Shown here piece after piece: positions 27,479 through 35,866 of a stretch of DNA of 64,000 bases (positions are counted from its first letter, which is position 1; each line of letters starts with the position of its first letter). The notes below the pieces were generated by a model that saw only the letters and a program-made list of their open reading frames with translations, had not been told where the DNA came from and searched no databases. This DNA comes from Microbacteriaceae bacterium VKM Ac-2855 (GTDB lineage Bacteria; Actinomycetota; Actinomycetes; Actinomycetales; Microbacteriaceae): NCBI GenBank assembly GCA_013204985.1, contig JABMLG010000010.1, positions 124,001 through 188,000 of the forward strand, read 5' to 3'. Position numbers and translations under genes: made by a program.

Positions 27479-28516
27479 TTACGCCGTCGGGGTCTTGCGG
27501 GTGCGCGGGCGGACGCCGATCTTCGCGACGATGACGGCGACGAGGATGACGACGCCCTGGGTGATGGTGCGAACGGCTTCGGGAAGCTGGAAGGTAGTCA
27601 GGACGGTGATCAGTGCGCTGAGAAGAAGCGCCCCTCCGAGCGTTCCGACGAAGTGACCCCGTCCGCCGGCGAACGACGCTCCTCCGAGAGCGACAACGGC
27701 GACGCTCGTCAGAAGGTATGGCTCACCCATGCCGAGATAGCTCTGCCCGGCGAGCCCGGAGAGCATGATGCCGGCGACCGACGCCGTGACGCCCGAGATG
27801 GCGTAGGCCGAGCCGATGACGAGCTGCGAGTGCACGCCGGCGAGGCGGGAGGCGGTCGGGTTGAGCCCGACGGCCTGTAACTCGCGGCCGAACCGGGTCT
27901 GTCGGTAGATGTAGCTGACGAGGACGGCGAGGACGATCAGTGCCGGGACGACGAGTGGAAGGCTCCCAGCGTCGCCGCGCATGAACGTTGAGACCGATGG
28001 GGGCGGACTTCCGGTGACGAGTCCGCCCGTCCAGCCGAGGGCCCCACCCTCGAGGATCGCCCCGACGGCCAGCGTCATTACGACGGGGTGGATGCCGAAC
28101 CGGGTGACGCCGAGCCCGTTGGCAGCGCCGAGCGCTGCCCCGAGCGCGAGGGCGACGACGAAGGCGAGCAGAGCGTTCGTGTCGTCTCCACGAGAGATGC
28201 TCGCGAAGACAATGGCGGAGGCGCTCATGATCCACGGGACCGAGAGGTCGATCCCACCGACGAAGATGACGGTCCCCTGTCCGAGGCCGGCGACGGCGGT
28301 GACCGCGGCGAGCACGACGATGGTTTGCGCGCTCGACACCTGGGCGAGGTTTGGTCGGACGATCAGGATGAAGACGAAGAGGAGGGCTAGGACGATCCAG
28401 ACGGCTATGACTGGGCCGCGCGCGGCTCCGAGGTCGAGAAGTCCCCTGCGACGAGGGCGTGCCGCCCGGTCCAGGGCGCCGTCGTTCGGTGGCGTTTGAC
28501 GGGCGACGATGCTCAT
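27479..28516 (-). CDS. Sugar ABC transporter permease, 345 aa
   Basis: RbsC-type inner-membrane permease (BPD_transp_2) with 8-10 hydrophobic segments and the family stretches FVGGIDLSVPWIM, NGLGVTRFGIHPVVMTL and ALGGASFAGGRGHFVGTLGG. ATG 28516 overlaps the stop of the preceding permease (ATGA). About 40 extra N-terminal residues, rich in Arg, precede the first membrane segment. It pairs with the next gene upstream to form the membrane channel. Confidence 0.88.
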   Translation of the reverse strand: MSIVARQTPPNDGALDRAARPRRRGLLDLGAARGPVIAVWIVLALLFVFILIVRPNLAQVSSAQTIVVLAAVTAVAGLGQGTVIFVGGIDLSVPWIMSASAIVFASISRGDDTNALLAFVVALALGAALGAANGLGVTRFGIHPVVMTLAVGAILEGGALGWTGGLVTGSPPPSVSTFMRGDAGSLPLVVPALIVLAVLVSYIYRQTRFGRELQAVGLNPTASRLAGVHSQLVIGSAYAISGVTASVAGIMLSGLAGQSYLGMGEPYLLTSVAVVALGGASFAGGRGHFVGTLGGALLLSALITVLTTFQLPEAVRTITQGVVILVAVIVAKIGVRPRTRKTPTA

Positions 28517-29520
28517 TGGAGGACTCCTACACTGAAGGATTCGGTGCGGCGGCGTCTCCGGACCATGCTCGAGAGGGCGGCCTGGGCGCCGAGAGCGACG
28601 AGCAGCAGCAGCCCGCGGGCGATCGTGCTCCAGAAGCTCGCGAAGCCGAGGACGAAGAGGACGTTGATGACGATCGTGACAGCGACGGCTCCGAGTACAG
28701 CGCCGATCACCGAACCCTGCCCGCCACCGAGGCGCAGCCCGCCGACGACGACGGCGGCGAACGCGGCGAGGAGGTATCCGGCTCCGAGCTGGGTGTCGCC
28801 GCCGGAGGTTTGCGAGGTGACCGCGACTCCGGCAAGGCCGTAGAGACCGCCGGCGATGCCGAACGTCGCGACCTTGACAAAACCGACCTTGACGCCGGAG
28901 TTGGCGGCCGCCTCGCGGTCACTACCGACGGCGAGCATCTCGGATCCGAATCGGGAGCGACGAAGCGCGATCCAGCCGACGATGACCAGCAGCAAGACGA
29001 GCAACCCCACGGGGATGCCGACAACGTCGCTGGTGATGAAGGCGAGGGGCGAGAAGCCCTCGACCGGGTCGATGCCTGCCGGCTGCGGCAGCAAAAGAAG
29101 TGCGAGCCCGGTTAGGACGAAGCCTGTCGCAAGCGTTACGACAACGGGCTCGAGGTCGAAGCGGTGCACAATCAGCCCGTTGACCACGCCTGAGAGCACG
29201 CCGACGAGAACGGCGATCACAATCCAGAGGAACTGAGTGCCGAGCGCCCCGCCGTAGTTGACGGTGACGAGGGCGTTGGTTATCGCGATGACACCGGCGG
29301 AGGACATGTCCAGGCCCCCGATCAATACAACGACGGCGAGCCCGGCCGCAGCCAGTGCGAGCGCGAGGCTTGCGTTGATGACGGTGTACTTCAGTTGGGA
29401 GGGGCTCAGTGCCGTCGGCGATGCGGATCCGTAGATCGTCATCAGGAGAAGGACGAACAGGAGCGGGACGGCCAGGCCGCTGTCGACGAGCTTCGCGCCG
29501 ACAGTGCGCACGGCCTTCAC
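28513..29520 (-). CDS. Sugar ABC transporter permease, 335 aa
   Basis: RbsC-type permease with VLIGGLDMSSAGVIAI, NGLIVHRFDLEPVVVTLATG and VGGLRLGGGQGSVIGA. GTG start at 29520 overlaps the ATPase stop as GTGA. It has the usual length and about ten membrane helices. With the downstream permease it probably forms a heterodimeric channel for the monosaccharide delivered by the lipoprotein at 26349-27446. Confidence 0.88.
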   Translation of the reverse strand: MKAVRTVGAKLVDSGLAVPLLFVLLLMTIYGSASPTALSPSQLKYTVINASLALALAAAGLAVVVLIGGLDMSSAGVIAITNALVTVNYGGALGTQFLWIVIAVLVGVLSGVVNGLIVHRFDLEPVVVTLATGFVLTGLALLLLPQPAGIDPVEGFSPLAFITSDVVGIPVGLLVLLLVIVGWIALRRSRFGSEMLAVGSDREAAANSGVKVGFVKVATFGIAGGLYGLAGVAVTSQTSGGDTQLGAGYLLAAFAAVVVGGLRLGGGQGSVIGAVLGAVAVTIVINVLFVLGFASFWSTIARGLLLLVALGAQAALSSMVRRRRRTESFSVGVLQ

Positions 29521-31031
29521 TGGACGACCCCGATCGCGGCGGTCATCAGGCTGGTCTCGTCGAGTTCGGCGCCGTGTCGTTCGGCGACGAGTCGACCTTT
29601 GTAGCAGACCAGAACGCGGTGGCAGACATTGACGAGCTCGGGGATCTCGGTCGAGTACATCAGCACTCCTTTTCCTGACCGGGCGTACCCGGTGATGAGC
29701 TTGTAGATCTCGTGCTTCGTACCGACGTCCACTCCGCGGGTGGGGTCGAAGAGCAGCAGGGCGTCGGTGTCTCCGGCCAGGGCCTTGGCGAAGACCACCT
29801 TCTGCTGATTGCCGCCGGAGAGGGATCGGACCGGATCGTCGATCTTGGCGGGGTCGACTTGGACCGAATGGAGCAGGGTCGAGACGACGGCCTGCTCCGC
29901 CTTGTCGCTCAACCCCAGGGCATTGCCGACACGACGCAGGATCGGCAACGAGACGTTCTTTCGGATGGTGAGGTCGAGGATCGCACCGTGTGTCTTGCGC
30001 TCTGCAGGCACGAGTGCGATCCCGCCCAGTCCTGGTGCGGGACGCAACGCCCGGGCCGGAGAGGTCAACTTCACCCTGCGTCCCATCAGCGTCACCTCGC
30101 CTTTGGTAATCGGTCGGTCACCGGAGAGAGCTTCAAAGATCTCGTTCTGGCCCTGGCCGTCGAGCCCGGCGATGCCGACGATCTCGCCCGCTTTGATCGA
30201 CAGTGAGACGTCGTCGAGCATCCCGCGGGTGCTGATCGAGCGGACGTCCAGGAGCACCTCGGCTTCGGGATCGAGCTCGGGCAAGGGCGGATAAGCCGAT
30301 TCGAGCGAGCGCCCGATCATCTGCTCGATCACCTTCTGCCGATCGAACGAGGCGCGCTGGACGTGATCGACGATCGTGCCGTTGCGCTGCACGTAGACCT
30401 CGTCGCAGAACCGCTCGATCTCGTCCAGCATGTGGGTGATGATGAGGACGGCCGACCCCTCGGCGATGACTGTGCGAATCACCGAATGCAGCCAGGCGAC
30501 ATCGGCCGGCAGCAGTGCGCTGGTGGGTTCGTCGAGCACGAGGACCCGGTGTGGCCGGTTGACCGCGCAGATGATCTCGGCGATCTGCTGGTCGCGGAGA
30601 GAAAGGGTGCTGACCCGGTTCTCGACGGCGATCCGACCGAGACCCCAGTTCGTCGCCACCTCCTGGGCGATCTCGGCGCGGTGCCGCGTGCTGGTGGACC
30701 AGCCGTTGCGGCTCTGCAACTGCACGTTCTCGGCGAGGCTGAGATCGGGGATGAGGCTCAGCTCCTGAAAAACGGTGCTGAGCCCGAGCGCTCGAGCTAC
30801 GTTCGGAGAGTCGATCGAGGTGACCACGCCATCGACGAGGATCTCGCCCTCGTCCGGCCGTACCGCTCCGCACATCGTCTTCACGAGGGTGGACTTGCCC
30901 GCCCCATTCTCGCCAACGAGGCCGTAAACGCGCCCGGGTTGGAGGGCGATCGAGATGCCGCGGAGCGCATGGGTGCGTCCGTACCTCTTGTGCACGTCCC
31001 GCATCTCCAGGAGTGGAGTCGCATCGTTCAT
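29517..31031 (-). CDS. Sugar ABC transporter ATPase, fused double domain, 504 aa
   Basis: Tandem ATPase of the ribose/xylose type. The first half has Walker A GENGAGKST (residues 40-48) and Walker B LVLDEPTSALL but an altered signature LSLRDQQ. The second half has the usual degenerate Walker A (GLDGQGQNE) and an intact LSGGNQQK signature. Start ATG 31031 follows GAGG at 7 nt; in-frame extensions upstream run through the regulatory region. It is the first gene of the leftward operon, which continues through two permeases, the binding protein, SMP-30 lactonase, hydroxyacyl-CoA-dehydrogenase-type enzyme, SDR and cupin. Confidence 0.9.
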   Translation of the reverse strand: MNDATPLLEMRDVHKRYGRTHALRGISIALQPGRVYGLVGENGAGKSTLVKTMCGAVRPDEGEILVDGVVTSIDSPNVARALGLSTVFQELSLIPDLSLAENVQLQSRNGWSTSTRHRAEIAQEVATNWGLGRIAVENRVSTLSLRDQQIAEIICAVNRPHRVLVLDEPTSALLPADVAWLHSVIRTVIAEGSAVLIITHMLDEIERFCDEVYVQRNGTIVDHVQRASFDRQKVIEQMIGRSLESAYPPLPELDPEAEVLLDVRSISTRGMLDDVSLSIKAGEIVGIAGLDGQGQNEIFEALSGDRPITKGEVTLMGRRVKLTSPARALRPAPGLGGIALVPAERKTHGAILDLTIRKNVSLPILRRVGNALGLSDKAEQAVVSTLLHSVQVDPAKIDDPVRSLSGGNQQKVVFAKALAGDTDALLLFDPTRGVDVGTKHEIYKLITGYARSGKGVLMYSTEIPELVNVCHRVLVCYKGRLVAERHGAELDETSLMTAAIGVVQ

Positions 31032-31163
31032 GGCGTGACCTCGGGTCCGATCTCGAGATCGGAGGATCATCGCAGAGGAGCGCTCGGCGCCCCTCTTCCT
31101 GATGCGGTCCTCATCGACCTCTGTCTGTGGGTGGGTGAGTTCACCTTGCGCGCCTCTTGCCGC

Positions 31164-31179
31164 GTTAAGCAACGTTCAG
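31164..31179. promoter_or_regulatory. LacI operator copy 1 (transporter side)
   Basis: Read on the minus strand this is CTGAACGTTGCTTAAC, matching copy 2 at 14 of 16 positions. TTGCTT within it is followed 18 nt later by CAAGGT, a possible -35/-10 pair for the leftward ABC operon. Confidence 0.6.
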
Positions 31180-31223
31180 TAGCCGGCGTCCTGCACATCG
31201 CGAAGATTCCTGATGGGACGCAA

Positions 31224-31239
31224 CTTAACGTTGCTGAAC
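31224..31239. promoter_or_regulatory. LacI operator copy 2 (regulator side)
   Basis: CTTAACGTTGCTGAAC, centred on AACGTT. Copies 1 and 2 face each other in the gap between divergent operons, an arrangement typical of LacI repressor/autorepressor sites. Confidence 0.65.
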
Positions 31240-31260
31240 GATCTTCCGTGACCTTAGCTA
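31231..31260 (+). promoter_or_regulatory. Promoter of the LacI-led rightward operon
   Basis: TTGCTG (31231-31236), an 18-nt spacer and TAGCTA (31255-31260). The -35 element lies inside operator copy 2, so bound repressor would block polymerase. The same geometry occurs at 37479-37508. Confidence 0.5.
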
Positions 31261-31293
31261 GATCCCACATTCACCAACGGAGGTGTGACAGCG

Positions 31294-32352
31294 ATGGTCG
31301 GGATCGACTCGGAAGCCGTAGTGCCCCAGCGTCAGCCCCGGGTTTCGGCGGCCTCGGTCGCTCGGGCCGCCGGCGTCTCGCCGGCGGCGGTCTCGTACGT
31401 CTTCAACGATCGGCCCGGTGTTTCGGCCGAGACTCGAGCGCTTGTGCGTGATGCGGCGAAGTCGCTCGGATTCACCCCTTCCCGCCCGACCGCGCCGGTC
31501 AGAGCCCACATTGTGGGACTCATCCTCTCGAACGTTGCCAACCCCTTCTATCCGGAGTTGTCGGTCGGGTTCTCTGAGGCTGCCCGGAGCCGCGGCTACC
31601 AGGTTTTCCTCTCACACACCGATGACGACCAGGAGTCACTTACGCAGTCCATTGCGGCGATGCTCGACCGCTCGGTAGACGGGATTGCTGTCGCCGTCGC
31701 CCGCTCGGACAATGCCAGCGCGGTCCGCCAGATGCGTCGCGCTCACGTCCCGATGGTCCAGATATCGCGCACTTTCCAGCACGTCGACGCCGACTTCGTC
31801 GGAATCGACGACCGCGGTGCCGCCGTCGCGATGATGAGACACGCGCTCGCGCACCATCGTTGGCCGATTGCAACGGTCATCGGCCCGCGCGCCTCCTCCG
31901 CTTCGGCCGAACGCGAAGCGGGTTTCGTCTCCGCAGCTCGGGACGCCGGGATCGTCATTCCGGGGCCGATGCGGGTGAGCGTGCCCCTGACGCTCCAGGG
32001 CGGTCGCGCGGCGGCCGAGCATCTCTTCTCGCTCCCACAGCCTCCGCGTTTCGTCCTCTGCGGGAGCGACATCCTCGCGTTCGGCGTGATGAGCCACGCA
32101 CTCGAGCTTGGCCTCCGGATTCCGGAGGACGTGGCTCTCTCTGGCTTCGACGGTATCGAAATGGCGAGCACTCCGATGATCGACCTCACCGGGATCGTGC
32201 AGCCCAGACGTGCGATGTCGGCCACCGCTCTCGAACTCCTGGCTGATCGCATCGAGCACGGCCAGCACTCCACCATGCAACGCCACGTCCGACACACCAT
32301 CCGCGTAGGGCGGACTTGCGGCTGCACCTCGAAAGGAAGATCGGACTCATGA
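31294..32352 (+). CDS. LacI-family regulator of the divergent sugar-acid operons, 352 aa
   Basis: ATG 31294 has GGAGG 10 nt upstream; GTG 31285 is too close to it. The HTH is about residues 18-37 (SAASVARAAGVSPAAVSYVF), the hinge SLGFTPSR follows, then a periplasmic-binding-protein-like effector domain (about 70-335) with LSGFDGIEMASTPMIDLT. It is the first gene of the rightward operon, its stop overlapping the SDR start as ATGA, so the regulator is made together with the pathway it is likely to control. Probably binds the three CTTAACGTTGCT-type sites. The effector is presumably the pathway sugar acid. Confidence 0.88.
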   Translation: MVGIDSEAVVPQRQPRVSAASVARAAGVSPAAVSYVFNDRPGVSAETRALVRDAAKSLGFTPSRPTAPVRAHIVGLILSNVANPFYPELSVGFSEAARSRGYQVFLSHTDDDQESLTQSIAAMLDRSVDGIAVAVARSDNASAVRQMRRAHVPMVQISRTFQHVDADFVGIDDRGAAVAMMRHALAHHRWPIATVIGPRASSASAEREAGFVSAARDAGIVIPGPMRVSVPLTLQGGRAAAEHLFSLPQPPRFVLCGSDILAFGVMSHALELGLRIPEDVALSGFDGIEMASTPMIDLTGIVQPRRAMSATALELLADRIEHGQHSTMQRHVRHTIRVGRTCGCTSKGRSDS

Positions 32353-33077
32353 CAACCACTCAGAAGATCGCATTGGTCACTGGAGCCGCTCGCGGGATCG
32401 GGGCCGCAATCGCCGGCGTCCTTGCCGAGCGCGGCTTCCGCGTCGTCCTCGCCGACGTCGACGCCGCACAGGCCTCGGCTACGGCCGCCGCCCTGGGCGA
32501 GGGACACGAAGGAATCGCCCTGAACGTCGCCGACAGCGCGCAGGTCGACGCGGCGGTCGACGGTGTCGTCGAACGGCACGGACAACTGCACGTCGTTGTG
32601 AACAACGCAGGGATCAACCGCGACGCAATGCTGCACAAGATGACCGACCAGCAGTGGGACCAGGTGCTCGCCGTCGACCTTTCCGCAGTCTTCTACGTCA
32701 GCCGCGCAGCCGCGCGGCACATGCGGCAGACCGGCTACGGCCGCATCGTCAACATCTCCTCCGCCTCGTGGGAGGGCAATATCGGTCAGGCGAACTATGC
32801 CGCCGCAAAGGCTGGCGTCCTCGGCTTGACCTTCACGCTGGCGCGGGAGCTTGCGCGGTCTCAGGTGACGGCGAACGCCATCTGCCCCGGCTTCATCGAC
32901 ACCGAAATGACCCGTGGGATCCCGGAGGCGGTCCACGCCGCGCAGATCGCCAAGATCCCGCTCGGTTATGCAGGGGACCCCACCGAGGTGGGCAAGGCCG
33001 TCGCGTTCTTCGCGAGCGACGACGCCTCGTATCTCACCGGTCAGGTGCTCGAAGTGGGCGGCGGGTACCGCATATGA
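32349..33077 (+). CDS. SDR oxidoreductase, FabG/3-hydroxyacyl-CoA type, 242 aa
   Basis: Closest by eye to FabG/PhaB-type enzymes: TGAARGIG, NNAGINRDAMLHKMT, Ser in NISSASW, YAAAKAG and the C-terminal YLTGQVLEVGGGY. These oxidise or reduce the 3-hydroxyl of acyl thioesters. ATG 32349 overlaps the regulator stop (ATGA) and has AAAGGAAG upstream. Lying between the regulator and a CoA-transferase, it fits oxidation of a 3-hydroxyacyl-CoA (or free 3-hydroxy acid) to the 3-keto form, the substrate needed by the thiolase two genes on. Confidence 0.87.
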   Translation: MTTTQKIALVTGAARGIGAAIAGVLAERGFRVVLADVDAAQASATAAALGEGHEGIALNVADSAQVDAAVDGVVERHGQLHVVVNNAGINRDAMLHKMTDQQWDQVLAVDLSAVFYVSRAAARHMRQTGYGRIVNISSASWEGNIGQANYAAAKAGVLGLTFTLARELARSQVTANAICPGFIDTEMTRGIPEAVHAAQIAKIPLGYAGDPTEVGKAVAFFASDDASYLTGQVLEVGGGYRI

Positions 33078-34555
33078 GAATATCGCTCGTAAGTGCGGCC
33101 GACGCGGCCGCGCTGATCGGCGACGGCCGCACCGTCGGTCTCGACGGCTTCACGATGATGGGCGTTGCGGACGAGATCTACGCGGCCATCCAAGCCTCCT
33201 ACTCCGCTACCGGGTCGCCGGCCGACCTTACGATCGTGCATCCGGCCGGGCAGTCCAACCGCGAGGTCGGTCTCGAACGCTTCGCCGAGCCCGGACTCGT
33301 GAAGCGCATCGTCGGATCGCACTGGGGCCTCGCCCCACGGCTAGGCACTCTGATCAACGACGACGGCGTCGAAGGGATTTGCCTGCCACAGGGGCAGCTT
33401 TCCAACCTGCTCCGCGCCATCGCGGCCGGGCGCCCAGGCAATCTCAGCCGCGTTGGGCTCGGCACCTTCGTGGACCCCACCCTGGAGGGAGGCCGAGTCA
33501 ACTCCCGCGCTCGCAACGCCGTCGCCCCGACGGAATACGTCGACCGGCTGAACATCCTCGGCGAGGACTTCCTGCTCTACAAATCCTTCCCGATCGACGT
33601 GGCGATCATCCGGGCCACTCGCGCGGATCGCAGCGGAAACGTGGCTCAAGGTGACGAAGCGGCTGGTCTCGACGCCCTCGCCCTCGCTCAGGCCACCCGC
33701 AACTCTGGTGGGATCGTGCTCTGCCAGGTGAAGGAGATCGTCGAGATCGGCGACATACACGCCCGTGACGTCACCGTTCCGGCGAATCTGATCGACCACG
33801 TCGTCCTCACCACCGACGCCGAGCGGTACCACCGGCAGAGCGACTCGGTGGCCCAAGAGTCCGGTCTCACGAGCGGTGTGATCTCGGCAGAGGCTCTCAC
33901 AGTCGCGCTCGAGGCGAAGCCGATCGATCCGCTTCGGCTCGCCATCGGTCTGCGCGGCGCGGCACTCGTCCGCTCGGGCGACGTGATCAACGTCGGCACA
34001 GGTATTCCGGGCGATACCGTGGGTCCCGCACTCGCCGAGCTCGGGATCCTGCCGTCCGTGACGATGTCGATCGAATCCGGCGTCTACGGAGGAGTGCCGA
34101 TGGGAGGCACCGATTTCGGTGCCTCCCTCCACCCGAGCGCCATCATCGGCCACAGCGCGCAGTTCGACTTCTACACCGGCGGAGGCGTGGACATCGCCTT
34201 CATGGGCGTCGGGCAGGTTGCTCCGCTGGGCGACGTGAACGTCTCCAAGCTTGGCGGACGCCTGATCGGCTGCGGCGGGTTCATCGACATCCTGAGCGGG
34301 GCGCGGCGCATCTGTTTCCTTATGTCCGCGCGCGGCCGGCATCCGAAGTTCGTCGACGTGGTCGACCACTTGACGTTCAACGGGCAGGAAGCGCTCGCAA
34401 ACGGACAGGAGGTCTACCTCGCCACCGAGGACTTCACTCTTGCTCTCACCGAGGCTGGCTGGGTCGTGCACAGCAGCGTCGACTCCGACGCGGTACGAAA
34501 GCTTCTCGCCAACCTTCCAGTCCTCCCGACGCTTGAGCCGAGCACCCGCTCGTGA
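33074..34555 (+). CDS. Acyl-CoA:carboxylate CoA-transferase (YdiF/propionate CoA-transferase type), 493 aa
   Basis: Family I CoA-transferase with both halves in one chain. The N-terminal half opens with DGRTVGLDGF; the C-terminal half carries the catalytic Glu334 in IESGVYGG, at nearly the same position as in E. coli YdiF. It moves CoA from a donor such as acetyl-CoA to a carboxylic acid through a glutamyl-CoA intermediate. ATG 33074 overlaps the SDR stop (ATGA). A CoA-transferase next to a thiolase and a glycerate kinase points to activation of a polyhydroxy acid rather than a fatty acid. Confidence 0.88.
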   Translation: MRISLVSAADAAALIGDGRTVGLDGFTMMGVADEIYAAIQASYSATGSPADLTIVHPAGQSNREVGLERFAEPGLVKRIVGSHWGLAPRLGTLINDDGVEGICLPQGQLSNLLRAIAAGRPGNLSRVGLGTFVDPTLEGGRVNSRARNAVAPTEYVDRLNILGEDFLLYKSFPIDVAIIRATRADRSGNVAQGDEAAGLDALALAQATRNSGGIVLCQVKEIVEIGDIHARDVTVPANLIDHVVLTTDAERYHRQSDSVAQESGLTSGVISAEALTVALEAKPIDPLRLAIGLRGAALVRSGDVINVGTGIPGDTVGPALAELGILPSVTMSIESGVYGGVPMGGTDFGASLHPSAIIGHSAQFDFYTGGGVDIAFMGVGQVAPLGDVNVSKLGGRLIGCGGFIDILSGARRICFLMSARGRHPKFVDVVDHLTFNGQEALANGQEVYLATEDFTLALTEAGWVVHSSVDSDAVRKLLANLPVLPTLEPSTRS

Positions 34556-34595
34556 GTTCCCTCAGCGCTATTCGCCACCAGCCAAGGATCACGCC

Positions 34596-35777
34596 ATGCC
34601 AGTAAATGATCGAGTCGTCATCATCGAAGGAGCCCGCACCGCCGTCGGCTCCTTCGGCGGGGCTTTCGCCTCTGTCCCCGCTTATGAACTCGGTGCTGTC
34701 GCCGTCACCGAGGCGGTGAGACGCGCGGGCCTGGACATCACCGACATCGAGGAGTTCGTCCTCGGCTGCGTCGGCCAGGTCGGCCCCGACGCATTCATCG
34801 CCCGCCGCGTCGCGCTGCAGGCGGGCGCCGATAAGTCATCGACGGCGATGACGGTGAACCGGCTCTGCGGGTCCGGTCTACAGTCGATCGCATCGGCGGC
34901 GCATGAGCTGAGCGACGGCGACGCGTCTCTCGTCGTCGCCGGGGGCGTCGAGAACATGACCCGTCAACCGTTTATGGACTTCGACGCACGCAACGGCTAT
35001 CGGCTCGGCCACCACACCCTTGTCGACGGAACGCTCTCGTTGGTCACTGACCCCTGGGGCGATTACCCGATGGGCCGGACCGCCGAGAACGTCGCTGAGC
35101 GCTTCCGCGTCTCGCGGCAGGAGCAGGACGAGTTCGCGGCCGAGAGCCAGCGACGCGCGGCAGTCGCGCAGGCCGAAGGCCTTGTTGATGCCGAGATCGC
35201 ACCGGTCACGATCAGCAACCGCAAGGGCGATACCGTCGTATCGACCGATGAGCACCCGCGCGCGACCACGCTCGAGAAGCTCGCGGCGCTGCGCCCGGCG
35301 TTCAGTAAGACGGGATCGGTGACGGCCGGGAACTCGTCCGGCATCAACGACGCCGCCGCGGCAGTCGTCCTGGCTCTTGAAAGCACAGCCGATCTGAAAG
35401 GGCTTCCCAAGTTGGGCGAGTTCGTGGCCTTCACCAAGGTCGGCCTCGCGCCGGAGATCATGGGGTACGCCCCCGTGCACGCCATCAGTAAGGTCCTCGA
35501 TAAGGCAGGGCTCACGCTCTCCGACCTCGGCTGGATCGAGCTCAACGAGGCGTTCGCCTCGCAAGCAGTGGCTGTCCAGCGCGACGCCGGACTCGACCCG
35601 GCTCTCGTCAATCCGCTTGGAGGCGCGATCGCCTGGGGCCACCCGGTAGGGGCAACCGGCACGATCCTCACACTGCGCACCCTGTATAACCTGCGCCGCA
35701 CCGGGCGCGAGTTCGGGCTCGTCACGATGTGCATCGGCGGCGGCCAGGCCGTCGCCGCCATCGTACGAGCGTTCTGA
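34596..35777 (+). CDS. Thiolase (acetyl-CoA acetyltransferase family), 393 aa
   Basis: Complete catalytic set: nucleophile Cys91 in NRLCGSGLQ, His349 in WGHPVGATG and Cys379 in CIGGGQ. Length and motifs are those of degradative thiolases, which cleave 3-ketoacyl-CoA with free CoA to acetyl-CoA plus a shortened acyl-CoA. ATG 34596 has AAGGA 7 nt upstream. It follows the CoA-transferase by 40 nt and immediately precedes a glycerate kinase, which suggests that the shortened product is glyceryl-CoA. Confidence 0.9.
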   Translation: MPVNDRVVIIEGARTAVGSFGGAFASVPAYELGAVAVTEAVRRAGLDITDIEEFVLGCVGQVGPDAFIARRVALQAGADKSSTAMTVNRLCGSGLQSIASAAHELSDGDASLVVAGGVENMTRQPFMDFDARNGYRLGHHTLVDGTLSLVTDPWGDYPMGRTAENVAERFRVSRQEQDEFAAESQRRAAVAQAEGLVDAEIAPVTISNRKGDTVVSTDEHPRATTLEKLAALRPAFSKTGSVTAGNSSGINDAAAAVVLALESTADLKGLPKLGEFVAFTKVGLAPEIMGYAPVHAISKVLDKAGLTLSDLGWIELNEAFASQAVAVQRDAGLDPALVNPLGGAIAWGHPVGATGTILTLRTLYNLRRTGREFGLVTMCIGGGQAVAAIVRAF

Positions 35778-35866
35778 CGATGTTCGACCCGCCCGCATCC
35801 GATTCCGACCGGTCCGATTCGGCGGTCTGCGGGTTCTCGCCGTCGTGGGGGGAGGAGCCGTTTCGG

